DNA of 57,202 nucleotides, taken from contig NZ_JAGENB010000014.1 in assembly GCF_019991125.1 (NCBI RefSeq), forward strand, positions 1 through 57,202, read 5' to 3'. This DNA comes from Phyllobacterium calauticae (lineage in GTDB: Bacteria > Pseudomonadota > Alphaproteobacteria > Rhizobiales > Rhizobiaceae). This document shows positions 26,653-35,779 of this stretch, one piece after another. The stretch's first letter is position 1, and each line of letters starts with the position of its first letter. The notes under the pieces are model-generated. The model was not told where the DNA came from. It was given only the letters and a program-made list of their open reading frames with translations, and made no database searches. Both the position numbers and the translations under genes were made by a program.

Positions 26653-27840
26653 TCAGATCACTCCATCCTCTTTGAGCTTGGTAATGGCCTCGTCGCTGAA
26701 CCCGAGTTCACCGGACAAAATATCAAACGTGTCCCCTCCGAGCGGCGGCGGGCAACCGATCTGCGGATCATCGAACCCTGCAAAGCGGATCGGTGTGCGC
26801 AGAGCGGGAAAGCGCCCGGCGGTCGGGTGATCAAACGCACCTACGACCTGTCGGTCGGTCATATGGGCGTCATTGAGAATTTCGCGTACCGTATTGACTT
26901 CCCCGGCAGGTATGCCGCCCGCCCGCAGCTCTTGCGCCAGCGCACTGCGCTCCCGTACGGCAATGGCGCCGCGCATGGATACCATCACTTGCTCACGTGC
27001 GGCGACGCGGCCATTATTGGTTGCAAGCGTGGCATCGGCAGCAAGCGCATCAAGACCGAGAATGGTGCATAATGCGGGCCAGTGCTGGTCACTCCCGCTG
27101 ATATGCAGCCAATCGCCGTCACGGCATTGAAAGGCTGCCGAAGGCACGCGGCCGGGATGTTCCGTGCCTGCACGGGTTATGTCCTCGTCCAGCGCGAAAA
27201 GGCGGGCAGCGGCAAGCGCCAGCAGGCTTGCCTGCACATCCATCATCGCCAGATCGATATGACATCCCTTGCCACTCTTCCCGCGTCCGACCAGACCGGT
27301 CAATATGGCAATGGCGATCCACAAGCCCGATGACATGTCGGCTATGGGTATGCCCGCCTTTGCCGGGGGCGTATCGGGATGACCCGTCAGGTGCATCACG
27401 CCGGACAGGGCCTGAAAGATGGTGTCGTAGCCGTGGCGATGACGATAGGGGCCGGTCTGGCCGAACCCGCTGTTGGAGACATAGATCAAACCCGGATTGC
27501 TCGCCGAAAGCGTGCCATAGCCGAGATTGAAATTGTCCATATCGCCTGGCAGGAAGTTTTCAACAACCACGTCCGATTGCGCCGCCAGCTTTGCGGCGAT
27601 TTCCTGGCCCTCGCGGGATTTCAGATTGAGCGTCAGCGAGCGCTTGCCACGATTGAAGGCGAAGAAATAGGCGCTCTCACCCTCGGGCAGACGTGGTTCG
27701 AAGGAGCGCGATTCATCCCCATTTCCCGGCCGCTCCACCTTGGTGACATCAGCACCCAGTTCAGCCAGGATCTGGGTTGCCATCGGGCCGGCGAGAACGC
27801 GGGAGAAATCGAGAATGCGAACCCCTTCAAGCGGCTTCAC
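26653..27840 (-). CDS. CaiB/BaiF-type (family III) CoA-transferase
   Basis: 395-residue family III CoA-transferase: N-terminal GVRILDFSRVLAGPMATQILAELGADV, the catalytic Asp expected in the IPIADMSSGLWIA segment, and the C-terminal Rossmann part. Family members move CoA between organic acids or onto a substrate acid. Its start overlaps the upstream crotonase stop (ATGA). With the acyl-CoA ligase in the same operon, one enzyme may prime the pathway and the other keep CoA cycling. Confidence 0.9.
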   Translation of the reverse strand: MKPLEGVRILDFSRVLAGPMATQILAELGADVTKVERPGNGDESRSFEPRLPEGESAYFFAFNRGKRSLTLNLKSREGQEIAAKLAAQSDVVVENFLPGDMDNFNLGYGTLSASNPGLIYVSNSGFGQTGPYRHRHGYDTIFQALSGVMHLTGHPDTPPAKAGIPIADMSSGLWIAIAILTGLVGRGKSGKGCHIDLAMMDVQASLLALAAARLFALDEDITRAGTEHPGRVPSAAFQCRDGDWLHISGSDQHWPALCTILGLDALAADATLATNNGRVAAREQVMVSMRGAIAVRERSALAQELRAGGIPAGEVNTVREILNDAHMTDRQVVGAFDHPTAGRFPALRTPIRFAGFDDPQIGCPPPLGGDTFDILSGELGFSDEAITKLKEDGVI

Positions 27841-28586
27841 GACTGTGTCCCCCTGAAGCCGCGCATACGGGCATTGACCGCGCGGCCCGCTGCCATCGCC
27901 TGGTCATAGGGAAGATCGGCCACGGTGTAATAGAGAGTTTTGACGGCGGCCATGGCCTGCGGATTGGCGCTGGCCCATTGTTGCGCAATCCCGAGAGCGG
28001 TTTCAAGAACGGCTTCCGGATCTACCACGCGGTTGGCAAGACCCAATTGCAAGGCTTCTTCAGCGCCGATCAGGCGGCCAAGACTGACCATTTCAAAGGC
28101 GGCCTTGCGCCCGAGCGAACGCTGGAGGCCCGTCATGACAAGAGCCGGGACGATCGAGTGTTTGAGTTCGGGGTAACCGAATTTGAGATTGGCACCGGCG
28201 ACCATCATATCCGCGCCGATGGCAAGGCCTGCACCCCCGCCGACAGCCGCTCCGCACACAGCTGACACCACGGGCTTCGACAGGCCCTGCATCATGGCCT
28301 GCGTGCGGCAGGTCAGGTCGGCACGCTTGTCGACAAGGTCCTGATTTGCCGGGGTCAGGGTGCTGAATTCGGAAAGATCGGCGCCGGCACAGAAGCCGCG
28401 CTGGTTTCCTGCAAGGACGATGGCACGAATGGCATCGTCGTGGTCTGCGGCCATCAGGGCATCGTGCAGAGCCTGTGTCAATGCCGTGTTGAGGGCATTC
28501 AATTTATCCGGGCGGTTGAGCGTGATGATGCGGACTACGCCGCGATCCTCGACAAGCAAGACGGCTGATTGGGTGGTTTGCTGCAT
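27837..28586 (-). CDS. Enoyl-CoA hydratase/isomerase family protein
   Basis: 249-residue crotonase-fold protein with FCAGADLSEF and CGAAVGGGAGLAIGADMMVAG forming the oxyanion hole, then FGYPELKHSIVPALVM. The second acidic position is present in the ELKHS loop. It follows the HMG-CoA-lyase-like gene after 9 bp and overlaps the next gene by 4 bp. Hydration of an unsaturated acyl-CoA to a 3-hydroxyacyl-CoA that the lyase could cleave is a sensible but unproven order. Confidence 0.88.
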   Translation of the reverse strand: MQQTTQSAVLLVEDRGVVRIITLNRPDKLNALNTALTQALHDALMAADHDDAIRAIVLAGNQRGFCAGADLSEFSTLTPANQDLVDKRADLTCRTQAMMQGLSKPVVSAVCGAAVGGGAGLAIGADMMVAGANLKFGYPELKHSIVPALVMTGLQRSLGRKAAFEMVSLGRLIGAEEALQLGLANRVVDPEAVLETALGIAQQWASANPQAMAAVKTLYYTVADLPYDQAMAAGRAVNARMRGFRGTQS

Positions 28587-28595
28587 CGTGTGATC

Positions 28596-29522
28596 CTATG
28601 CTGCGAGATGGCCGAAGCCGGCACGGGCGACGCGGCTTTGCAATTCCCGGCCCAGCACTTTTTCGCACAGCTGCGAGGCATGGCTGAGGCGGGTAAGGTC
28701 AAGGCCGGTATGGATGCCCTCGGCTTCGAAAAGGTTGACGAGGTCCTCGGTGGCGACATTGCCGGTATAGCCCTGTCCGTACCGGATTTGCGCGGGATGG
28801 CCGCCAACACCGCCAAACGCACTGTCAAACCAGCGGCAGCCCGCGTCAAAGGCGGCCACGCAATTTGCAATCCCGCTGCCGCGGCTGTCATGAAAATGCG
28901 CGATCGGTATGATTTCAGGCATTTCATCGGCGACGCGCCGGAAGAGCCGCTTTACGTGTGACGGCGTTGCATGTCCGGTCGTGTCGCAGACAGAAACATG
29001 GGTAACGCCAAGCGCGGCGAAACGTCCGATATCGGTGAGGACGCCGGTTTCGTCGACCTTGCCTTCAAACGGGCAGCCGAAAGCCATGGATAGGACGCCG
29101 ACAAGGCGAAAGCGTCCATCGGACAATTTCACCATATCGGCAATGTTCTGCCATTGCTGATCCCGCGTCGTGCCGAGATTGCGCTGCGTGTGGCTCTCCG
29201 TCGCCGATACGAGAAGGCTCAGTTCGTCGGCGCCATATCCGGCCTCTGTATCCGCAATGGCGCGCTCGATGGCGCGCCTATTGGGACAGGTGGCCTTATA
29301 GTGACTGCTTTGCCGGCGCGTGATCCCCGCCAGGACAGCGGGGGCATCGGCAAACGAGGGGATGCGAACGGGGTTGCTGTAACTGGTCGCTTCTATGCGC
29401 TCAAAGCCTACGGCGCTGAAGGCATTGATCAGTTCAATCTTTATGTCGGTCGGGACCGTCACCGTTTCGTGTTGCAGGCCGTCCCGAGCGAAGCATTCGC
29501 AGATGACTACCGTTCGCTCCAT
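28596..29522 (-). CDS. HMG-CoA lyase-like retro-aldol enzyme
   Basis: 308-residue DRE-TIM-family lyase: RDGLQHE near the N-terminus (catalytic Arg-Asp), SATESHTQRNLG, SVCDTTGHATPSHV, HFHDSRGSGIANCVAAFDAG (metal-binding His-x-His), and GGHPAQIRYGQGYTGNVATEDLV near the C-terminus. HMG-CoA lyases carry a GGCP Cys loop; here the corresponding position reads GGHP, so the Cys of classical HMG-CoA lyase is replaced and another 3-hydroxy-3-alkyl acyl-CoA is possible. ATG 29522 has GGAG 8 nt upstream; GTG 29531 is an alternative. It is the first gene of the nine-gene operon, directly downstream of the paired MarR-type dyads. Confidence 0.85.
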   Translation of the reverse strand: MERTVVICECFARDGLQHETVTVPTDIKIELINAFSAVGFERIEATSYSNPVRIPSFADAPAVLAGITRRQSSHYKATCPNRRAIERAIADTEAGYGADELSLLVSATESHTQRNLGTTRDQQWQNIADMVKLSDGRFRLVGVLSMAFGCPFEGKVDETGVLTDIGRFAALGVTHVSVCDTTGHATPSHVKRLFRRVADEMPEIIPIAHFHDSRGSGIANCVAAFDAGCRWFDSAFGGVGGHPAQIRYGQGYTGNVATEDLVNLFEAEGIHTGLDLTRLSHASQLCEKVLGRELQSRVARAGFGHLAA

Positions 29523-29543
29523 CCGATTCACTCCATCCTTATT

Positions 29544-29583
29544 TGGTTGAGTAAGTGAACCATGTAGTTCATAATGTCAACTA
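29544..29583. promoter_or_regulatory. Tandem MarR-type operators before the catabolic operon
   Basis: Two 19-bp dyads of the same design: TGGTT-N9-AACCA (29544-29562) and TAGTT-N9-AACTA (29565-29583). Their starts are 21 bp apart, two helical turns, so two dimers would bind one face. They lie immediately upstream of the HMG-CoA-lyase-like gene and downstream of the marR stop. The same pair recurs at 30276-30315 on the other side of marR. Confidence 0.75.
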
Positions 29584-29601
29584 AATTTCGCGCAGGTCCA
29601 G

Positions 29602-30234
29602 TCACTCCTCGTCAAGCTGCTGCAAGTCGGCCTGTGACGCTGTCTGCTTCAGGTGGTGGTAATACTGCGTGCTGCTGCGCGTTACGCGTTGCAGGAGTTC
29701 GATCAGTATATGGCGTTCGGCCTGGCTGAGCGTGGAGAGCATGTGCTCGTTACGTTCAAACGAATCGTCCAGAATCTGTTCCGACAGATCGAGGCCCTCG
29801 GCACTTAGGCACAGCAGGATGCTGCGGCCGTCGCCTGGGTTGGCGGTCTTCTCGATATAGCCGCGCTCGATCATTGCGGAGACGGTGCGGCTCATCTGGC
29901 TTTTGAGAAGACCGCTATGCTTGGCAAGCTCTTGCAGCGGAACTTTTCCGAGATATTTCAGCACTGCAAGGGCGCGCCATTCGCGTGCAGTAATGCCATA
30001 TTTGGGGCGTATCGACAGGGCGGCAATCCGCGTGGAAAGGCCGGCAAGACGCTGAAGCTCAAAGGAGAAGAGATCGCGGATATCGCCATCCGGGCTCGGG
30101 CCCGCATGCACTGTGCCAGATGCGGACTCATGCGCGGCGCTCCCCGCAAGGGAAGGAATGGAGCGCTGACCCTCTGCCGCCATTCTGTCGGACCTCACAT
30201 CCCAGTGCGTTTGGGTGGTTTGCGGCTGTTTCAT
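29602..30234 (-). CDS. MarR-family transcriptional regulator
   Basis: 210 residues: a polar N-terminal extension of about 50 residues precedes a standard MarR winged helix (YGITAREWRALAVLKYLGKVPLQELAKHSGLLKSQMSRTVSAMIERGYIEK, wing NPGDGRSILLCLSAEG) and a C-terminal dimerisation helix. It sits between the leftward CoA-pathway operon and the rightward transporter operon, with paired dyads on both sides. It is probably a ligand-released repressor of both and of itself. The extension is unusual for the family and has no recognisable fold. The start at 30234 lies 42 bp from the nearest dyad. Confidence 0.88.
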   Translation of the reverse strand: MKQPQTTQTHWDVRSDRMAAEGQRSIPSLAGSAAHESASGTVHAGPSPDGDIRDLFSFELQRLAGLSTRIAALSIRPKYGITAREWRALAVLKYLGKVPLQELAKHSGLLKSQMSRTVSAMIERGYIEKTANPGDGRSILLCLSAEGLDLSEQILDDSFERNEHMLSTLSQAERHILIELLQRVTRSSTQYYHHLKQTASQADLQQLDEE

Positions 30235-30275
30235 TTAGTCTCCATGAAATGCATTGGATTTTCATGTCAAAAAAT

Positions 30276-30315
30276 TAGTTGACAATGTAAACTAGATAGT
30301 TAATTTCATCAACTA
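30276..30315. promoter_or_regulatory. Tandem MarR-type operators before the transporter operon
   Basis: Two perfect dyads TAGTT-N9-AACTA at 30276-30294 and 30297-30315, starts 21 bp apart, exactly the spacing of the pair at 29544-29583. They lie between marR (start 30234, leftward) and the substrate-binding protein gene (start 30414, rightward), so can govern both. Confidence 0.78.
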
Positions 30316-30413
30316 GATTGCCACGATACGAAACATTTGTCGACAGTGTCGATGATCCTGCAGGGGAAGCAGGGCGACGTGAGAAGCAGTCAGCTCAAAC
30401 GGGAGAACGAGCA

Positions 30414-31460
30414 ATGCAAAACAGGCATGTTACATTATCAGCTTTGTTGGTTGGTGCCGCTGCCGTGGCAATGACATCAGGATCTTTTGCCGCGAACGAA
30501 ACCGTGACCATCGCTGGTTTTGGCGGCAATCTGCAAAAGGATCTTCGCGCCACCTTGTGGCAGCCCGCCGCCGACAAGGCCGGGCTTTCCATCGCGGAAG
30601 AAACCCATGACGGGCTGGCGGCCGTGCGTGTGCAAGTTCAGTCGGGTTCGCCAACCTGGGATCTGGTCCATCTGGGGTCCGATGACTGCGCGGTCGGTGG
30701 CAAGGAAGGTCTGTTTGAGCCCCTGGATTACAAGGTCATCAGCACCGACGGCTTTGACAAGCGGGGATATGGCGAGCACTGGATCGCCACCAATTCCTAT
30801 TCGGTTGTTCTGGCGTGGCGCACCGATGTTTACAAGGACAAGGCGCCACAAAGCTGGAAGGATTTGTGGGACACGGAAAAATTTCCGGGCCGTCGCGCAT
30901 TGAGCACCTATCCACAGGAAATGCTGGAGGTGGCGCTGATGGCTGATGGCGTGGCGAAGGACGAGCTTTATCCCTTGGACAGCAAGCGCGCCTTCCGCTC
31001 GCTGGATAAAATCAAAAGCAAAGTCGCGGTATGGTGGTCGTCGGGTGCGCAGTCTTCCCAGCTGATCAAGGATGGCGAGGTCGACATGATGGCGATCTGG
31101 GGCAGCCGCGTTGCCAGTGTGATTGCCGATGGAGCGCCCGTTTCCTACACTTATCAGGATGCCATTCTGGGTTATGGCTGCCTTGCCATTCTCAAGGGAG
31201 CGCCGCATGCCAAGGCGGCGCAGGCATTGGTTGCGGGTGTGGTTTCGCCCGAAATCCAGGCTCGCATTCCGGAAATGATGCCCTACTACGGTCCAACCAA
31301 CAGTCTCGCCTTCAAGGTCGGAAAATTCTCGCCGGAGGTGCTGGCACGGTCCAACATGTCCCCCGAGAATGTCAAGAAGCAGGTGTTTCTTGATGCAAAC
31401 TGGTGGCGTGATAACACCAATCTGGTCCGTGAAGACTATAGTCTCTTGATGGCAAACTGA
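30414..31460 (+). CDS. Spermidine/putrescine-type ABC substrate-binding protein
   Basis: 348-residue periplasmic binding protein of the PotD-like group. A Sec signal peptide (about residues 1-26, cleavage after SFA) precedes VTIAGFGGNLQKDLRATLW, then DLVHLGSDDCAVGGKEGLFEPLDY, WKDLWDTEKFPGRRAL and WWSSGAQSSQLIKDGEVDMMAIWGSR, typical of polyamine-type receptors. ATG 30414 has GGGAG upstream and begins the signal peptide; an upstream in-frame ATG at 30318 would disrupt it. It is the first gene of a potABCD-like operon behind the MarR dyads. The ligand is expected to be a cationic amine or conjugate; polyamine itself is not shown. Confidence 0.88.
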   Translation: MQNRHVTLSALLVGAAAVAMTSGSFAANETVTIAGFGGNLQKDLRATLWQPAADKAGLSIAEETHDGLAAVRVQVQSGSPTWDLVHLGSDDCAVGGKEGLFEPLDYKVISTDGFDKRGYGEHWIATNSYSVVLAWRTDVYKDKAPQSWKDLWDTEKFPGRRALSTYPQEMLEVALMADGVAKDELYPLDSKRAFRSLDKIKSKVAVWWSSGAQSSQLIKDGEVDMMAIWGSRVASVIADGAPVSYTYQDAILGYGCLAILKGAPHAKAAQALVAGVVSPEIQARIPEMMPYYGPTNSLAFKVGKFSPEVLARSNMSPENVKKQVFLDANWWRDNTNLVREDYSLLMAN

Positions 31461-31486
31461 CGAACAAATGACTTCGGGAGGGCATC

Positions 31487-32551
31487 ATGGGTGCAGGTAA
31501 GGTTTCCATTCGCCATGTTCACAAGGCCTATGGTGCCTTCAAGGCACTTGATGGAATTTCACTGGATATTCAACCGGGGGAGTTCCTCACCCTTCTGGGT
31601 CCGTCAGGTTCTGGCAAAACCACTTTGCTCAATGTGATAGCCGGTTTTGAGCGGCCGGATAGCGGCAGTCTGATGGTGGACGAGGTGGAGTTCATTACCC
31701 GGCCGCCGCACAAGCGTGATCTCGGCATGGTGTTCCAAAACTATGCCCTGTTCCCCCACATGGATGTTTTCGACAATGTCGCCTATCCGCTCAAATTGCG
31801 AGGGATAGACCGGGCATCGATCCGCCGCCGTGTTACGGGTGCATTGGAAACCGTCCATATGGACAAGCTGGCGGCGCGGCGTATCGGGGAACTGTCAGGC
31901 GGCCAGCGTCAACGTGTGGCCTTGGCGCGCGCCATCGTGTTCGAACCCAAGATACTGCTCATGGATGAGCCGCTCTCGGCCCTGGACAAGAACCTGCGCG
32001 AACATATGCAGATGGAACTGAAGCGCCTGCACAACCGTCTCGGGATGACGACAGTTTATGTGACGCATGACCAGCAGGAAGCGCTGACCATGTCCGATCG
32101 CATTGCCGTGCTTGACCGGGGCAGGGTCATCCAGCTCGATACGCCGCAGAACATCTATGATCATCCCAACTGCAAATTTGTGGCCGGCTTCATGGGCGAA
32201 ACGCGCTTCCTGCCGGTCGAACGGCGTGAGAGCAGCTATCATCTGGACGACAGGTCCTTGCGCCTTGCTTCAGAACCGCCGCATTGCGACGCCAATGGCT
32301 GGCTGATCGTACGCCCGGAGCGGTTGCGCTGGGCCGGTGACGCGCAACGCGACAACCGGATCGCCGGCAAGGTCATGGACATCGTCTATCGCGGCGACAG
32401 TCATCTCGTATCGGTCAGCCTGGCCGGGGACCACGAAATCTCCATCCGGCACACGGGGTCGGAAGGAAAGGAACTGCCCGTGCCGGGACAGGATCTCGAG
32501 CTGTGGCTGACCCCGGAAGCCAGCGTCGTTGTCGGAGACGCGATCCAATGA
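31487..32551 (+). CDS. PotA-type ABC transporter ATPase
   Basis: 354 residues: Walker A GPSGSGKTT at 38-46, Q-loop in MVFQNYALFPHMDV, signature LSGGQRQRVALARA, Walker B ILLMDEPLSALD and switch-His in VYVTHDQQEALTM. A C-terminal TOBE domain (about 280-350) is typical of polyamine, iron and sugar importers. GGGAGGG precedes the ATG. The stop overlaps the permease start (ATGA). Confidence 0.93.
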   Translation: MGAGKVSIRHVHKAYGAFKALDGISLDIQPGEFLTLLGPSGSGKTTLLNVIAGFERPDSGSLMVDEVEFITRPPHKRDLGMVFQNYALFPHMDVFDNVAYPLKLRGIDRASIRRRVTGALETVHMDKLAARRIGELSGGQRQRVALARAIVFEPKILLMDEPLSALDKNLREHMQMELKRLHNRLGMTTVYVTHDQQEALTMSDRIAVLDRGRVIQLDTPQNIYDHPNCKFVAGFMGETRFLPVERRESSYHLDDRSLRLASEPPHCDANGWLIVRPERLRWAGDAQRDNRIAGKVMDIVYRGDSHLVSVSLAGDHEISIRHTGSEGKELPVPGQDLELWLTPEASVVVGDAIQ

Positions 32552-33450
32552 CGGTCATGGTGCAAGAGGTGAAACCGGCCATTCTCAACAATTCGCTGCT
32601 CCAGCGCTCCCGAAGCCTGCAGGGCATCTCCTTCGTCGGGCTTTCCCTGCCCGCTGCGGTGCTGGTGGCGGCGGTCCTGATCATTCCGTTTAGCTGGCTG
32701 GCCTGGCTTTCCCTGTTCGATGCCGCCGGGAACCTCTCGGCGGAGAACTATGTGCGGCTGCTGCGCCCCGCTTATATCGAAAGTTTTCTCACCACATTCA
32801 AGGTTGCCGGACTGGTCACTGCCATCTGCGTCCTGCTTGGCTATCCCGTTGCCTATCTCCTGTCGCAACTGCCGCAGCGTGCAGCCCAGCTATTGATGGT
32901 CTTCGTCATACTGCCGTTCTGGACGTCGGTTCTGGTGCGCACCTATGCCTGGCTCGTCCTGCTTCAGCGGCAGGGCATCATCAATCAATGGCTGCTGTCG
33001 AGCGGTCTTATCAGCGAGCCCCTGCCGCTGGTGCATAACATGACGGGAACCGTGATCGGGATGGTGCATGTGATGCTGCCGTTCCTTATCCTGCCGCTTT
33101 ACGCCGCGATGAAGGCCATTGACCCGGTTCTGCTGCGTGCCGCCGCCAATTGCGGCGCATCACCGGCGCAGGCGTTCCGGCAGGTCTTTCTGCCCTTGTC
33201 CTTGTCCGGTCTTTCCGCTGGCATTGCCCTGACCTTCGTCCTCTGCCTTGGCTTTTATCTGACGCCCGCCCTGCTTGGCGGCGGCCGCGTCGCCATGTGG
33301 TCGACCCAGATCGCCGACATGGTGGCCAAATTTGCCAATTGGGGAGCGGCGAGCGCTTTGAGCGTGGTGCTGCTGGTCGTGACAGGGGGGATTCTCTGGG
33401 GCGTGAACCGTTTCATGCGCGTGCCGGACGCATGGGGAGGGAAGCGCTGA
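32548..33450 (+). CDS. PotB-type ABC permease
   Basis: 300-residue inner-membrane permease with about six membrane segments: the first at roughly residues 33-55, with the EAA loop around AAANCGASPAQAFRQVFLPLS near residue 195. The start ATG 32548 overlaps the potA-like stop and the stop overlaps the next permease start, showing translational coupling. The two permeases form the heterodimeric channel. Confidence 0.9.
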   Translation: MTVMVQEVKPAILNNSLLQRSRSLQGISFVGLSLPAAVLVAAVLIIPFSWLAWLSLFDAAGNLSAENYVRLLRPAYIESFLTTFKVAGLVTAICVLLGYPVAYLLSQLPQRAAQLLMVFVILPFWTSVLVRTYAWLVLLQRQGIINQWLLSSGLISEPLPLVHNMTGTVIGMVHVMLPFLILPLYAAMKAIDPVLLRAAANCGASPAQAFRQVFLPLSLSGLSAGIALTFVLCLGFYLTPALLGGGRVAMWSTQIADMVAKFANWGAASALSVVLLVVTGGILWGVNRFMRVPDAWGGKR

Positions 33451-34277
33451 TGCTGCGTCGTCCCGCCACCTCAACACAGATCACGCACCTCCAGCGGTTG
33501 TGGCTCTATGGTCTCGTCGGATTGGTCATCGCCTTTCTCATCATTCCATGCCTGATCGTCGTTCCCATGTCATTTTCGGATTCGCAATATCTGGAATTCC
33601 CGCCGCGGGTCTGGAGCCTCCGCTGGTACGAGGCCTATTTCTTCTCGTCGGAGTGGCGCCAGTCGACATGGGTGTCGCTGAAGGTCGGCGCCGCGACAAC
33701 CATTCTGGCAACCATTCTTGGCACGCTTGCCAGCTACGGACTGCACAAGTCCGGGAATCTGTTCAAACCCGTCATCCGCAGCATGCTGATGCTGCCCATG
33801 ATGGTACCGCTGATCTTCGTGGCCATCGGTGTTTTCTTCGTTTACGCCCGGCTTGGCCTCAACAACACGATCACCGGCCTTGTGCTGGCGCACACGACGC
33901 TGGCCATTCCTTTCGTCATGATTGCCGTCGGGAATGGGCTTTCCGGCTTTGACATGAATTTGGAGCGCGCCGCCCGCGGACTTGGAGCCTCGCCGGTCCG
34001 CGCCTTTGTGACCGTAACGCTGCCACAGATCCGTATTTCCGTTCTGTCAGGCATGCTGTTCGCCTTTGTGACCTCCTTCGACGAGGTGGTGGTCTCCATC
34101 TTCGTGTCGAGCGGCGCAAACTCCACCCTGACCAAACGAATGTTCGCCAATATACGCGATCAGGTCGATCCGACGGTCGCGGCAATCTCATCCATACTCG
34201 TCGTTCTATCGATTGTGATCCTCGTCGCCGGCCAACTCATCCAGCGGCGCGGCCGTTCCAGCCCTTCGCCCGACTAA
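33450..34277 (+). CDS. PotC-type ABC permease
   Basis: 275 residues with an N-terminal membrane segment (LYGLVGLVIAFLIIPCLIVV), further helices, and the EAA loop ERAARGLGASPVRAFVTVTLP. TGATG overlap with the previous gene. The FDEVVVSIFVS segment is typical of PotC-like partners. It completes the importer. Confidence 0.9.
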   Translation: MLRRPATSTQITHLQRLWLYGLVGLVIAFLIIPCLIVVPMSFSDSQYLEFPPRVWSLRWYEAYFFSSEWRQSTWVSLKVGAATTILATILGTLASYGLHKSGNLFKPVIRSMLMLPMMVPLIFVAIGVFFVYARLGLNNTITGLVLAHTTLAIPFVMIAVGNGLSGFDMNLERAARGLGASPVRAFVTVTLPQIRISVLSGMLFAFVTSFDEVVVSIFVSSGANSTLTKRMFANIRDQVDPTVAAISSILVVLSIVILVAGQLIQRRGRSSPSPD

Positions 34278-34316
34278 ACATTCGCAAGATGCGCTTGAGC
34301 AAAAAGGAAAGAAAAC

Positions 34317-35702
34317 GTGACCTATAACTCGCTTCGAATGCGCGACATCAGCACGCATATCCATCCGCAAACAAATCTGGCGCTGCATGAGACGCTGGGG
34401 CCGACGATCATGATGCGCGGGGAGGGTGCCTATGTGTATGATGACGACGGCAGGCAATATCTGGAGGGCATGTCGGGCCTGTGGTGCGCGGCACTGGGCA
34501 TGAGCGAGAAACGGCTCGCCGATGTTGCGACAAGGCAGCTCAATACATTGCCCTACTACCAGAATTTCGCCCATCGTTCGACGGAGCCTGCCATTGAGCT
34601 GGCCGAGCGCCTTCTCAAGGTCGCGCCGGTGCCGATGTCAAAGGTTTTGTTCCAGAGCTCTGGTTCGGAAGCGAACGATACGGCCATCAAGCTCGTGTGG
34701 TACTATTTCCATGCCAAGGGCCAGACACAGAAGCGCAAGATCATCGCGCGTCATCGCGGCTATCATGGGACGTCAATTGCGTCGGCAAGCTTGACCGGGC
34801 TTCCGCACCTGCATCGGGATTTCAACCTGCCGCTGGAGGGCTTCCTCCATGTCACCTGTCCGCATTTCTACCGGGAAGGTCTGCCCGGGGAGACGGAAGA
34901 GGCATTTTCAACCCGGCTTGCAGAAGAGCTGGATCAGCTGATCCTTGCCGAAGGACCGGAAACGGTCGGCGCCTTTTTCGCCGAGCCAGTGATGGGGACC
35001 GGCGGGGTGATCGTGCCGCCCGCCGGCTATTTCGAGAAAATCCAGGCGGTTTTGCGCAAGCACGACGTCCTTCTGGTTGCAGATGAAGTCATCACCGGCT
35101 TTGGTCGCACCGGAAACTGGTGGGGAAGCCAGACCTATGACATGAAACCCGATATCGTGACCTGTGCCAAGGCGCTGACCGCAGCCTATATGCCCCTGTC
35201 GGCATTGCTGATATCCGAGCGGGTCTATCAGGGGATGCGGGCACAAAGCGAGAAGATCGGCGTCTTCGGCCACGGCTACACCTATGGTGCGCATCCCGTT
35301 GCCTGTGCTGTCGGGGTCGAGGCGCTGCGCATCTATGAAGAGGACGGGATCATCGACAATGTCCCGGCCCTGGCCGCTCGGATGCAGGCGGCGATGGCGC
35401 CATTGGCCGATCACCCGCTGATCGGCGAAGTACGCGGTGTGGGGCTGATGTGGGCCGTCGAACTCGTGCGCGACAAACAGAGCAAAGAGGCCTTTGCACC
35501 GGACATGCAGTTCGGTCTGGGTGTGCAGAACCGGGCGTTCGAAAGAGGGCTTGTCTGCCGCTCGCTGGGTACCGGCATCGCTTTGGCACCGCCACTGATC
35601 TGCACGGAGGAGCAGATCGACGAAATCGTTGCCCGCTTCACGCAGGCGCTGGACGCATCGCTGGATGCCTACAGCGCTTCGGGTGGAACAAGCCGCGGCT
35701 GA
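34317..35702 (+). CDS. Class III aminotransferase
   Basis: 461-residue PLP enzyme of the omega-amino acid:pyruvate/putrescine aminotransferase group: SSGSEANDTAIKL, the aromatic RGYHGTSIAS, DEVITGFGRTG with the cofactor-binding Asp, and the Schiff-base Lys in TCAKALTAAYMP. GTG 34317 is accepted because AAGGAAAG lies 8 nt upstream; ATG 34338 is the alternative. Located directly after the amine-type importer, it probably removes a terminal amino group to give an aldehyde for the ALDH in the divergent operon. Confidence 0.9.
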   Translation: MTYNSLRMRDISTHIHPQTNLALHETLGPTIMMRGEGAYVYDDDGRQYLEGMSGLWCAALGMSEKRLADVATRQLNTLPYYQNFAHRSTEPAIELAERLLKVAPVPMSKVLFQSSGSEANDTAIKLVWYYFHAKGQTQKRKIIARHRGYHGTSIASASLTGLPHLHRDFNLPLEGFLHVTCPHFYREGLPGETEEAFSTRLAEELDQLILAEGPETVGAFFAEPVMGTGGVIVPPAGYFEKIQAVLRKHDVLLVADEVITGFGRTGNWWGSQTYDMKPDIVTCAKALTAAYMPLSALLISERVYQGMRAQSEKIGVFGHGYTYGAHPVACAVGVEALRIYEEDGIIDNVPALAARMQAAMAPLADHPLIGEVRGVGLMWAVELVRDKQSKEAFAPDMQFGLGVQNRAFERGLVCRSLGTGIALAPPLICTEEQIDEIVARFTQALDASLDAYSASGGTSRG

Positions 35703-35779
35703 CATGTTTGTCCCGGGCAGCTTCATGTCCGGCGATGTTGCGACGTCTTGATTGTCATAAAACAGGGGAGGGAAAGAGC

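Noticed and set aside
24259..28586. Naming the operon a carnitine (cai) pathway
   Set aside because: CaiB-, CaiC- and CaiD-type families are all present, but each is broad, there is no carnitine-specific reductase or BCCT transporter, and the HMG-lyase, GMC and deacetylase genes do not fit.
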